From: Stercorarius parasiticus
Taxonomy: Eukaryota > Chordata > Aves > Charadriiformes > Stercorariidae
DNA length: 64,000 bases
Reading direction: 5' to 3'
NCBI GenBank assembly: GCA_013396915.1
Contig: VWZL01000615.1
Location: 62,001 to 126,000 of the forward strand
Part shown: piece by piece, positions 12,448-26,100 of the stretch
Numbering within the stretch: the first letter of the stretch is position 1
Layout of the letters: every line of letters starts with the position of its first letter
Translations under genes and position numbers: made by a program
Notes under the pieces: generated by a model
Told to the model about the DNA's origin: nothing
The model's database searches: none
The model's input: the letters and a program-made list of their open reading frames with translations, nothing else

Positions 12448-13702
12448 TAAATTCCATGCATTACGGTAGCTACAAGTGTAGTCATATGAAACTGAAGGAC
12501 AATAACTTCTTCTGTCCATACAATGTAGCTGTAAGTGAAATGAATGGGAGTTCCACAGTTACAAAGAAACAAACAAAACCAAAAAAAAAAAACCCCAAAA
12601 AAGGTAAATCTGTTTCAGTTTTGAGTTATCTGTGAATTCAGATACAGTCACTAGACTGTAAACTTTTGGGGGAGGAGATGGGCTGGCCACAATTGTACAA
12701 CTGAAAACGTTTAGCTTAAGACATTCTGAAGAAGCTCCGAAGATACCTTTTAATACTTACTACTAATACTCTGGGAAATGAAAAAAAAAAAATCCGTTAG
12801 CCTTCATCCTAATCGTTAGAATCAGGATAGCAATTGTAGACAGTCCATTTTCAAAGTGCAGCTAAATAGGGTTTTATTATGCAGCTCCTTCAAGTTATAC
12901 TGAGTAAGCTTTATTTTGAACCAGTTTTGCTTTAATTTCTCAAGAAAAACTTTACTGGTCCTCATAAGCTTACATTGCTTTTTGATATGCAAAAATTTAC
13001 AGACTGTGCTTGATTCTGACCCTCCCATATTTCAGTATGTGCAAACTCATAGGGATTTAAATAAGTCTTTCTCCCTCTCAGTTCAGACTGATCTTTAAAA
13101 CAGCAAGGATTATCCAGCCCTCTAAATTAAAGACAGGGTGAACTGAGTAACTTATATAACTGGCACTTTTTAATTGGCCCAGTTCTCCCACAAAATGCAG
13201 CTCTTATAAATACTAATAGGCACTATTGCCACAAATTCTCTTATTTTTGCAAGTTTCACTGATTTACTGGTTGTTAGCATTTTCTGCAGTTAAGAATTTA
13301 ATAATGCTGAATTTTTATAAAGACACAATATGTAGTTCTAGCCTTCAAAATTGACTTACTGTGTGTCTAGTAATGAAGTTAAGTCAACCTAAATTTGCTG
13401 AAGATATTAACAAATGTAAAGCTAATGAAGGTGCCACATTTGCATGAATGTTTTTTAATTTTAAGAATGCATTCAACAAAGGGAAGGGGCAAACCTAATT
13501 ATTTTAATACAAACTTGATTGAGTGCCCAATTGCCTCATTTAAAACTGTGTGTGTGGAGAGGCTGAGGTGTTTAGAAAAGTCCAAGTAACCAAATACCTA
13601 GGTTACCGGAAAGTTAAAAAGCTAATGCAACTGTGTTACATCTGGATAAAAAACATTATTCAAAAGCAATTCAAATACCGAAAAAGATTTCAAATTGAAT
13701 AG

Positions 13703-13708
13703 TTTATT
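13703..13708 (-). other. GSPT1: Candidate proximal poly(A) signal for GSPT1
   Basis: TTTATT on the plus strand reads AATAAA on the GSPT1 strand, about 420 nt past the GSPT1 stop codon at 14126-14128. It is the nearest canonical signal I saw and would end the mRNA near 13685. Confidence 0.5.
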
Positions 13709-14125
13709 AACATGGTAGTCATCTTTGTAACATGTGCACACACACTCGCACACTCTGAATGATCTGCCTGGAAAAAAAGAGGCCTTAATATATATGCTGG
13801 GGGAAATTAAACATTAAAAATCCTTTAGATTTTCATAATTATAGGCAATTATGTCCACATCACTTACAAAGCTATTGCCGAATCTTTCCAAGGAAGCAGA
13901 ATTTGGGAGAAAAAAAAAATTCTTTTTGGGAAAATTCAACAGTGGCATAGCAGAGCTCTCAATATGAGAAAGCTGACATAATGTGGACCTTTGCTGTGAA
14001 ATTTGTCTTTGCAAAATATGGGGAGAAGTTTATCAATGGGCAGAAAATAAGAAGGCGGTGTGAAGTAGGCTTTTGCAGAGTCGATTCTCCTCACAGTATT
14101 GTGCGGGGGTCATTGAGAAAAATGC

Positions 14126-17100
14126 TTAGTCCTTCTCTGGAACCAGTTTCAGAACTTTTCCAATTGCAATGGTCTTACCTAAACCAAGGATACAAACAGT
14201 GGAGTTACATATATTGTTAAAAGAACTCATAAGCCTCTAAGAACACGAGAACTTCCCCCAAAAATACAGCTCTCCAGAGTATTAGAAGTGATACAGAGAA
14301 TAAATGGTTGTATTGTAGAATGAAGTCACGAGTGTATTTTAAAAGCACAATAAAAAAAAAAATCTTAAAAATAGTAAAACTGCTATTCTCACAGTAAAGA
14401 ATACAATGTGGGTTGTGGAAAGCCTGCTCTATATTCATCTAAGGAGAAGGCAAGGCAGAATCCTTCTACCAGATCTGTTTACTGCTTTCAAAGATAATTT
14501 ATTTTAAATACATCCCACAAATCTATGAGTTTTACCAGGGTGAGCATGAGTTAAAGCCCAACATACAACCCCACCTTATCTTTCCTAACTTCAAATAGAG
14601 AAACTATGGCATTCATATTTTGGTGGACATTCCAGGATACATTAAGAAAACAGTGCAGGCAATTTTTCAAATTCAGCCTTTTGTTTCACAGTGCACATTT
14701 CTGTACATTATTCCTCTAAAATAAAATGCATTTTGTTACTAGCAAGAACTCTGCACAGTGACAACAATTTGCCTAGATTCACTTTTCCGTTGTTACCCAG
14801 ATAGTGACTTCCACCAGATATCAGCGTTTTAATACCTCATTGCCATGCATGATCTCTTATTTCAAATAACTGCATTTTTGCAGCAGTTAGTAACCGTTGA
14901 TCAAGCAGTCTTACCCTCGTCTCTTAAGGTAAAGCGACCCATCTGAGGGAAATCTTTGAATGTCTCAAGGCAGATAGTTCCTGCTGTCCTTAAACGGGCA
15001 ATGCATACTTGATCTTGTTTCACAAAACGGGGCCGTGTCTTACTTTTGTCTCCTGTTTTTTTGTCTACCAAGCAGATTAAGGCCTGTATAAGAAAAAAAT
15101 TAATAGCTGTGAGTGCAAAAATAAGGGTTATTTTTTTCTTTACAAACAAAACTGAAGTGGTCTAAGAAAGAAAACACTTTGAAATACATTAAAAAAAATA
15201 TTCTAAGATTTACTGCATAAGAGTCAATCTTGACTTACCACACTTTTTAGAAGGCTTATGCTAACAGCTACAGTCATTTTTGTTTGTGTTATGGTACTGA
15301 CCAAAGATTCCATTCAAGGCTGGAGCTTTATTGCATTAGTTGCTCTACAGATGTACATCATGACAGAACTGCTCACTCCAACAAGCAGATTGTCTATATT
15401 CACATCACAACTTAAAAGGACACTTACTGTTATCTCAACTTCTTCAATACAAGTGTGGATGTGCAGCACAGCATTATAACCTGGGCAGATAATGGATTTG
15501 TGCTCAATTATCACTATCTGTAAAACAATTAAAAGTAAGCGCATTTTTCCTTATTTCAATTATAAAAGAGCAGAGAATAACCACATACAGAACTACATTA
15601 AAAAGTATAGTTGAACAATACTCACATAACAAATTTTTGTGAAAGAAAGAAAATTTATAAGCGACTAAATTGTTTATAATATGAAAGTATAAAATTGAAG
15701 AATTGGCTTGACAAGATCTTGCTTTCATGATTATAGGTAACGAAAAACTTCATTGAAAAGTTACATTCAAAATAAATGATATTTTAAAAACTCAAATTAA
15801 TGATGTCAGTGTTAGGTATATATGTTATTGTCAATTTAGAGATATGACAGTGAATAAGAAATCTGAACTGAAACGTCAAACTACTGAAATTTAGATTTGG
15901 TGAAACGCAAGCAAAACATTTCAATGCTTTTTACCCATCTATACAGCAATTAAATGCTAGTTATTCTACCTGGGCATCAAATGTGCGTCCAGAATGACAC
16001 AGGTTGTTGGGATCACAGAGAATAAATCCTGGAAGGATCTCTTCCTCTTCAATTCCCTTCAGTCTGATCTTTAGATTTTCACCTGGGGCTACTGAATCAG
16101 TTTCTACATCATCAGAAAGGATTCCAAGAACTTCCACATTGTGCTTAAAGAAAGTGAAAATGCGGTTTTCTATTGTGAATATTTTAGTCTGGTACAAAAT
16201 TATTTTAATACAACAGCATTTCGATAAATAATTCCATTACAGTTTAAATTCATTATATTTGGTTCTGCAAGCTTCAGAACATTTATAATATTTGAATTAT
16301 GAGTTACTAATATTTTAAATAGCATATTTAATCAAACATATTTTAACATGATTCTATAGTATATATTCAATGGAAAGCAAATTTCAAAAATATCCACTAT
16401 TTCTCAAAGTGAAACGACTTTAAAACTTATAAAGAGATGAGAGATACAATGGATGCATATTATCTAAGAAGAATTCAAAAGCCACATTGTTGTGTAGACT
16501 CATTACATTCAAAATAAACAGTCTGAATATTAACACAATCCAGGAAATCCTAGAATCCCAGAATTCTACAAGATTTCCTAGAGATGATGATAAAAGAATA
16601 CCAAATGTATACTAATGAATGCTCTCCAAACACCAAATGTATTTCCTAATGTTCCTGTATGTTGTAACGTCTCTTCTGATTTCTGTATCTACACAGTACT
16701 AACTACCAACAAAAAATAAATATTGGAAAGGCAGAGAAGTTAAAAAAGGAGCAGTTTCAGAAAGAGGTCTGTGGTTCTGACTTCCTGAAGTTTTAATTCA
16801 ATCCTCATTAGCCGCCCAATAAAAGGAAAAAAGAAAAAAAGAGAATTTGTCATCAAAAGCACTGGCTATTTACTAAATACATTTAAAAAGCCATTTACAG
16901 TTTATTAATTTCTCCTAATCAACCCCAAAATAACATGGGTGTCAGAGGTGTGTCAAGCCACTGTCTGTTAAATTACCTTAAAAGCTGAAAAGCATAATCT
17001 TAAACTGTTTAAGTTTAGTTTCAATTTTCAGCAGCTCTTGAGAAAGATGACATGGAAGTCAATCTAATTAACATATTTTGATTAGGAAATACAAACTTTC

Positions 17101-20100
17101 AATAAGCTGTAGATTTATTGTACATTAGAGTATTGAGACATTTTCTAGCAAACTACCTCAGCCTACAGAACTGAAAAAAGTCTCATCTTAAATCAAGATG
17201 ACACGAATAGATAGAAACAAAGTTTTCAAACACTTTTTGTAAGAAACCAATGGATATAAACACCACCATTAGTTGAGTACCCTATTCTCATCAACTACCT
17301 GTCCCCAACTATGTTTTCACATCCTTCATTTTTATATTATCACTTTCTTCAGGGCAGCACAATGATTCCAAGTAGTGATCTTAAATTATGGAACAGCTAC
17401 CTACTCGCACAAACAACCTGTTCTTAACTACAGCAAACTTTGGGGTTCTCATTGGAACATACTGTGTTCCAATGGTACATACTGTTTCCATCCTTTAGAT
17501 TTTTTTCCATCTTCCCTCTGGGGAAGGGCAAAGAAAAAAAGAAAAAGGGAAAAAAGAAGGAAAGTTTTGAGCAATATTAACCCACATCAGGAAAAAGGTT
17601 TTGTGGGCCAACCGTACAAATGCAAATTAAAACACAGTTCAAATGAACTTTGATGATTTGTAGCCCAGCAATTGAATTTACTAAGGAGAGACAACCTGAG
17701 TTCTGAATGCTAAGGAAGTATGTACACACCCACACACCTGGAAACATCACACATGTAAAACAAGAAAGCTTAGTTCTGTTCAACTGAGCAATAGAAATTT
17801 TTCTGATTTAAAGTAATAAATATCTTTAAGAATCAAGCTCTTCTTTAGGGTAGTAACATTTTTTAATATCTAAACCTTACCATACCTTGTTTGGCATCAT
17901 CACAAGCTGTTGTCCTTTGCAAATAGAGCCCGACTCCAGCTTCCCAAGGACCACAGTGCCCATATCCTCCACAAAAAGAAATTATTACATAAAAATTTGA
18001 AACATTTTTCTAAAGAGTCTGCTCTATTTATGACTTAACTCTAAGTATGATTACTTAACCCTATGAAGTTATTTAGCACTGCTATACTTAATGTTTTGGA
18101 AACTGTTGTCATGAAAGATTACAGATTAAGAATCTCACATAATGCCAAAATAATTTCCTTCCCTCCCCACCTCTATTCTACGGTTGGAAATGTAGACATA
18201 TCAAAGAAAAAAAAGAAAGATACCCTCTAAAAATACAGTAAATAGTCCATTTAGTGCTTTCTGAAAACAGTCAATTTATACTTTCAATCCTATTATTTTA
18301 ATTTGTACCTTATATTTATCCACAATTGGCAGCCTGATTGGTCCATCAACTGAACGGTTGAAGTTTGGCAAATTATCCAGGTATGGAATAAATGGTAATC
18401 CACTAAAAAAGCAGAAGGCATTTTTTTCAATTTTGTGAGCACCCTTCTATTTAAACCAACAAAAGGAATGGTTTTCATTCTATCATCATTAAGAACAGTG
18501 ACCTCTAAGACAGTTAAATCTATCATAACTTCCCATCATTAGTGCACACTTTACCCTAGCTAACATGTTAATACTGCATGTAGTTTTTAAGTTATGTTAC
18601 AGGCATATTTTACACAATTAATTATTCCTTTGAGAATCTTGCTAGATGTGTAACATGTTTTGGAAATACAAAACCATAAGCTAGGTCCAAACAGGATTTT
18701 CATGAATATGTTTTAACTGTCATGGACAATATTGGAAAACATGACACTCAGTGAGAGACATGGCTTGTCGCTAATTATAATACAGCTTCAAGCCAACTGT
18801 GCACATCAAACAATCACTCATTCTAACAACATGTCAACTGCAGCACCACTGGAAAATTCAAGGGCTAGTATGGCACTCAAACTCACAGAGCTAAAGACTA
18901 CTGCTAATACTATTACAGAGTCTGCTAACTTTAATCTTCTGCAGTTAAATGCTTTTATTTGGCTCATTGCATGGCTGTGTTCTTGTTGCCCTACAATACA
19001 ATTGTATTTCCTCAAACACTTTAGAACACAGCTACAATATACCATACTATACTTCTTCCTAGCTTCACTGTAGCATTTACTTTTATTGAAATACAGCAAA
19101 TATACAATGTTGTTCAATTTAAGATACATACATATACCAAGGACAGAATTCTGACTGTTCTTTAAGGTTTGCTCCAGTCAGTCCTGAGCAGGGCATGAAA
19201 TGAATATCCTTTTTGGGATTGAAGCCAACTTTCTTCAAAAATGGCACCAGTTTCTCTTTACATTCCTCGTATCTATTAAAATGTCAAGCAGATCAAGATA
19301 AGTTTCAATTATTCCAGCATAACATAATACTGTGCTTTAAAAAACCCAACAAAACCCACAGACATTTAATTTTCATCAGCAAAGTTATTCTGTGAGCAGC
19401 AAGAAAACCTAACAAAGCTGAATGGCCTACTTACACCTTCTCCCCAATCTTCCAGCACAACTTGGTATTGTTTATTCCCCCTCATTCCCCTGCTCCATAA
19501 AGCATCATCAGTTTTCTCCATATACCTCAATTACCAGGCTCAATAAGCAGCAGCACATGCTACATCTACTTTTAAGCAAGAGATCTAGGCCAAGATAGCA
19601 GGACAGACCCAAGCAGACAGCTACTGAGGTCATACTGCAGGCTTTCACTTTAGTGGTGGCTTGGTCTCCCACAACGTCCTACATAATTTCCTAAGACTTA
19701 ACGCTACTTATTTCTATTACATTTCTTCCCCTCAGTCAGTTTCAGCTGAATTCAATAGTGTCAGAAGGTTGGGGCAGGACCAAGACAGCACAACTGGGCA
19801 TGCCTTATTCTCTTAGTAAACCAGGCTGATGTTGTAAGGTTTTGTAGTCCCCCATAGCTTTCCACAAGAACTTTCACGATACTTGACAGCACAGCAACGA
19901 CTCTGACAACTCTTATTACACTGTAGAAGAAAACTGTATCCAGTCATTACGCAAGTATCTCTAGGGAAGGACTAAGTTACACTTCTTGGCATCCAACTTA
20001 AAGGGGCGAGAAGAAAGATGTGACGGAAGCCATAAGACCACCCAAGTTTTGACACTTAGGAAAATTAAAACCCTTTAGTAACATTTCAGTGTTAAGGTAG

Positions 20101-23100
20101 AAAATAACAACTTAATCCTTTTTATTATTTATTTAAATATTACATATTGACTTTCTAATTTTTACCTGGCCTGTATCATCACAAGCTTCCTTCCTTCCCC
20201 CCTTCTCAGACTGCAATCACAAACCACTTTAAAATAGTATTTGCTTATTCAACTCAGCTTATCATAAAAGAACAACTCCAAATAATACAGGGTGGAAATG
20301 TAAGGTGAACAGGATCATGCTGTTCTCAACAAATCTAAGCTAGGAGTTTAGCAGATCGTGGCCAATCAAGAACCTGGCAAACTAAGCTACTGAAAACAGA
20401 GTTGCTTCCTTTTAGGTTTGGTATAAAGTTTCCAAGCCAACAATTAAACTATGTTAGAATGCATGGATTTGTTAAATACAGCTGCACAGATCCAAACAGT
20501 TGAAAGTGGATGTTTTAAAGTAGTGCAGGACTTTAATAAGCTTAATTGGGAGGCATTGCCCTAGGCACTATGTTTCCGTTTCCACTGCAATTTTGATAAC
20601 CTCTGTCTTCAGCCTACCCGTCCACCATTCTCTCAGCAAAAATGGGATGCAAAAAATTACTTAGGAATTATTTTATTTCAGTATCTTTTAATGAAGATTT
20701 TTTTTAATATTAAACTCACCTTTCATTACTCCAGTTCACAGTTGGATCATCCATTTTATTAATAAGAACTATTAAATGTTTTACACCTGCTGTTTTTGCT
20801 AACATCGCATGTTCTCTTGTTTGTCCACCTTTCTCAAATCCGGTTTCAAACTCTCCTTTTCTTGCAGAAATAACCTAATTAAAAATACAAATTTTAATAA
20901 AAGTTCTACAATTCTCTCAACAGAACAACTGACAATGGATAATACTGCTTATTCAAAAGTAACTTTGGGTAGTAAACTGGTAAAAGCTTTCAAAATGCAC
21001 TAGTATATCCTCAATATTATGCATTAGTTTCTGCACTGACATATATAAAAATCATATGACACCTGCAGACAGTTTTATGAAGCTGTTAAGTTACTCCAAA
21101 AACCACTCAACTTGGTAGACTTAATATTTGAAAATTTTGCCCACTGTAACTAACCAAAAGAGTAAACAAGCAAACAAAAAATAAAAATCAAAAGCTTAAT
21201 TCCACAGCATATCCAAAATAAAAGAATCTGATTTGTCCTTACCAGCACAGCAAGATCAGCTTGAGAAGCCCCACCAATCATATTTGGAACAAAGCTCTTA
21301 TGTCCAGGAGCATCTAGAATAGTGAAGTGTTTCTTCTCAGTTTCAAAATAGGCACGACCCACTTCTACCGTTTTACCTTTGTCTCGTTCTTCTTGATTTG
21401 TGTCTAAGGCCCATGAAAGGTACCTGAAAAAAAAGAACCAACCCAAATATTCTATTTTTGTATTAATTTTTACTAAATTTATGTATGATGATTTTTTCAT
21501 CATAAAATGTCCTTTTTTTCTGCTCAACTATTCTACCCACCTCAGCATTTCTGAACTTAAGCATTTCCAAGACCAATAGTGACCTTTTATGGAATGTATT
21601 GTATATGTATAGTGAGCTGTAGTGCCCAGTGTTATCTGTCCCTCACACACCTAGGAGGATGCAATTCTAAAAAACAATTTTCAATTACTAAGTTCTCCAG
21701 GTACAATCTAGCCTCAAACACTGTAAGCTCTGCCTCAGTTTGAAAAAGACCTCTGGATCAAATACAGAGCAATTCCTCTTTATCAGCATTAATTAAATAA
21801 AAAATTAGTTCCAATATGCACATACTCATATTATGAGAACTATTATTATTTCTCATTTATTTGCACATATTAAACATAAGTTGGCTATGAAACAGACACT
21901 ACCTTTATTCCCCCTATCTTTGATACCTTAATCATATGAACTGTTGTTCCCTCATAATTATATTTCACCCCATTGGCCACCAACAAACAAGTTAGATTTG
22001 TTAGACGAATGAACTGAAATTTCAAAAAAAGATTATTTAGCTCCTTCAGGTTTTGTGAAAATTGGTGAATAGAAAAGAGAAAAAAAATTGATACTAAGGA
22101 GAAGAAAAGTAGTAATAACTAAATTGAACTGGCTTAACATACCAATATTTTTCACCATTAGCAGCAGCTTATAAAGATCTTTAGCTTGTCTATTTTATTG
22201 ACTGGATAATGTCCAAAGAGACACTGCTAACTCAGCTGACCAGTGACCAGGGAGGGAGTGTCAGGGACTATTAAACACAAAGAAGTCCTTTCCAGCTCAA
22301 GAGGTTCCTGAGTCAGGGAAAGCACTAAACATTGGGAATTATGGATATATAATCACACTCTTCCTCAGGCAGTAGCTATTTGTCACTCATCGAGGTCTAG
22401 ATAGCATGCTAGATGGCTTTTGGTTTGTAACAGTATGTGTGCTCTTATGTATTGTAATCTTCACCATGATCCGTGTTTCTGGAAGATTTCAGCCAAGCAG
22501 AAGGTTAGGCTTTACTCAGCTAACAAGACTCAAGCAGGAATCTATGTGTGGTAGCTGGATGGGACATCCTTTTTGCACACAGGGGGCTTTTCAGGGAAAG
22601 ATACAATTCTGACTGAAATGTCAACTCTGCACTACAGTATAGAATTTTCTCAGTCACAAAGTAAAAACTGCTCAAATTTCAAGACTATCAACATATGAAG
22701 CGAGCTGACAAGATCTTTGATGACACAGAGGTACATTACACTTTCTGTTGTATATCATGACATATTTTAAAGAATAAAAATAGCATTCAAGGAGGCACTT
22801 CCTACAACTTGCTCTCTAAAAGAGGAGGAGGAGAAGGAAATCTGTTTTTCAAGCTGCCCAGAGTTTGAGGAAGGTCCTGAAATATTTATTGCTATGGTCA
22901 ACTCCCAACAGGGGGGATGATGCTTTCTTGATAAAAAGAAAATATGTTACCCTTTCTATTCTCCCCTCTCACACATAATACAGTTAGTTCAGGGCAATGC
23001 CCACTCCTTGAGTGTTCCATTGCTGCTCTACCCCTAAGGAAGTCTTTATCTGCCTCTTTTCCAGAGTCCTTTCAACCCCTATTTTCCTCCACCACAGGCA

Positions 23101-26100
23101 AACCCATAAAGCTTCCAAAATAAAAACCAATTTTCCAGAAGTTGTTAGAAGGAGAGAGCAGGCTGCTATATGTGCTGCATGTATACACACATAGACAAAA
23201 CCAAAAACCAACCTAAAGACAACACCAGCAAAACCCAAAACAAACAAGAGGTCTCTCAAAATATCCACATGACAGCAGCATCCTCTTGCCTGGAGGAAAC
23301 TTAAGAACTGTGGACCTCATCTTATATCTCATTTTTATATGAATAAATGTTATAGCCAGAACTATCCACTTGCTCTCTTCTCATGTCTGCCAAACTGACA
23401 GCTTTGATCTCTCTCCCTTAGAGATCTCTCTGCAGTTTACAGGTGAAAAGACATGCAGACAGAACGACCCCAAGAGCTGCCTGAGAGAAGTGTCTGCCTC
23501 GTATTCCTTTTTACCAGACAACTAGGTTTACCAAAACATCAGAATGTACAGCACTGATCTACCAAAAAAACCCCCCAAAAAGGCAAAAAAAAGAGTAAAA
23601 AAAAAAAAGTGCAGCAAAACCTGTTCCAATGTGAATCGCACTGTTTCAAACAGTTTTAGTTAAAGAAGTACTAGAGGAAAACAAGAGATTCCTTTCCCCA
23701 CACTTGAAACTCATTCCAGCAGGAAGCCAGTGCTACAGGGCCAGAAACTAAAAAACAGTTTCCCATTTTTATCACACTGCAAAGAGAAAAGCAGCATCCT
23801 ATTATCTTCAATAAGTTCATACCATGTTTCTCTGTTTTTTTCTTTAGCTTCTCTTTCATATTTTTCAAGTGTTCTTTTGTCAACCATTCCTGTCAAATAC
23901 CTAAGAAGGGAGGCAAAAAAAAAAGTGCAGTTTTACATAAGCAGAAACATAGTTTCAAATAGTTAAATGTTTATATAATCTCTACAGATTATTTCGAAAA
24001 ACTGGAACAGTCTGATGTGAGTAGCAGTGGAATTTTTTCTCCACAAAAAGCAACACCATTATCTGATATGTACAAGTACACCAGTACCACTTTGGTGGAA
24101 GTATGAGTAACATAATTTTTTTAAACCAAATTGTAAAATGTTCTGGAGAGTCAAGGTTTGAAAAGGAACTGCATCTGTTAAATCAATTTCTGGCACTAAT
24201 CCAATATTTCAAAATTAAGTAAAAATTGTGATAGGAGAATTTTTCACAGAAGCCCTCCAAATTTCTGAAATGTAAAGAAAAATACTTTTGGTTTCATTCT
24301 TTTTAGATAAAAGAAGGAAACTGATATTTTAAGAGAGATCTTTCAGTTATTAAGAGAGGTAGGTGAGTAGTGTACAGTTTTATTATATTAAAACTTTCAA
24401 ATTTTTTCCCTCAGCTATTTCTACCTGATCTGATAACAGTAAACTATTTAGTTTATAAGGGAAATTAATGGTAACAGCAAATAAAGGGTTAATGACAAAG
24501 TTGGTACAAGCATAATTTTTTTTTTCTTTACAACAAAGGGATATTCTGCAAAAGTGAAAGACCATAAAAAGCTTTAGGAACATAACACGCTGTTAGGAGT
24601 GTTAAGAATAGGCCTCTCCTTGTACAAGGAGAATACTCAGACACTTCAGATAATAAAATGGTAATTTGCTCTAGTATGAACTACAAGGTTAAATGTAGCA
24701 TGACAATTTCAACATTCCAGTTTGGTCAAAACAAACAAGATGAAAATGCCAAGACAAAGAGCTCCCACTTTTGCTGAGAATATTATTTTAAAGTCACAGG
24801 AATACTTTGCATTAGTGGGATAGCGTTTATTTCCTCATATACTGCTTTCCATTTCTTGGGTTTTTTTAGAAACCATGAGATCTAATTGCATTTATTTACT
24901 TTTGTCTCATAAAAATATTGCAGGCTCTAGATACTGTTTGTAAAACAGACGTGAAAGTTAGCTATTATAATGTCACATTTTGAAATCAAATTATGCCTGA
25001 CAATGTTAGCACCAGGGAATAAGGCTATTCAATGTTTTCTTTAATCTTCACAAAAAGGACAAAGTTTAACAAAGGGTATAAAGCAGTTTCAAATAGCATT
25101 TTAAAATGTCAAAGAAAAACAGAATCCTGTTCTAAGAGAGGGATTACTTTTTTTTTTAATTTAATAATGTATGCTTTTTCATAGTTGTTTCCATTAAGTA
25201 CGTGAAACTCCGATAGTGATAAGATTAGATCTGCTGGAATAAAGAAATTCGAAAGACAAGAAGCAACTAAGTTGACAGTGAATGTAAGATTTTATTACAA
25301 AAATATTAATCTATGCTGATTAAAGCCATGAAGAAAATATTACTCATTTTACTTAATGTATTTTTAAATGACAATAAAGAACAGGAAATCTAAAAATTTT
25401 ATTTAAGAGTTTCCTTACATTATTTGTCCCCCAATAGTTGACTTGCCAGCATCTAAAAAACAAATAAATATAAAATTAAGTCATTCCCAATTTAAAAGAA
25501 AGTCATAGAAAAAGAAGAAAGTTATGAACAAGGTCATCTAATTTATTTCCAAATATATATATTTTTAATTGCAATCCAAGTTTTTTGAAGCATCTCTCTC
25601 AGCTTCTCTTGTTTCCACAATAATTCATCGTCAACTCAATTACACTGAATTTTGAAAATTCTGTTTTCATACATATAAACTTGGCATTATCCATAAAAAA
25701 AAACCCAAACCACTCAGCAAGCAGTGATCCGGCAAAAGTGTGGGTTAAGAGTGTGGGAAGCTCCTGCAAAATCCCTTTCCCTGCTTCCTTTCTCCCTTGT
25801 CCCTAACTTCTGTAGGCAGCTCTCCAATGTTGGATGTACCTCTGCCCACTGCCTCTTTACTTTGTGTGACTCCATTCTGAATTTACCCGAGGACTAAGTT
25901 ACAGAACTTTTAAGGTGATAAGAGACTATACAAATGAAAATATAGAATTTACTGTAAAACTCATGATTCAATAATTCTTCTGTACTTTTGACACTTAAAA
26001 TGTTTCTGAAGCTTGTTGAAGCTATTAAATTGGGACATTTTGCTATAAATGCTTCTTTTAACCCTGCATTATGTTCATCTATTGTTTATAGCTCTACAGT

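Larger units (their letters stand above)
7911..13680. other. AT-rich interval between the CR1 element and the proximal GSPT1 3' end
   Basis: No coding exon is recognisable on either strand. The part nearest GSPT1 could be 3'UTR of a long GSPT1 transcript, because a second AATAAA (minus strand) exists at 12442-12447. A MITE-like remnant lies at 11135-11395, a pyrimidine-rich tract at about 11408-11450, and several A- or T-runs occur. The short open frames in it have no recognisable domain. Confidence 0.4.
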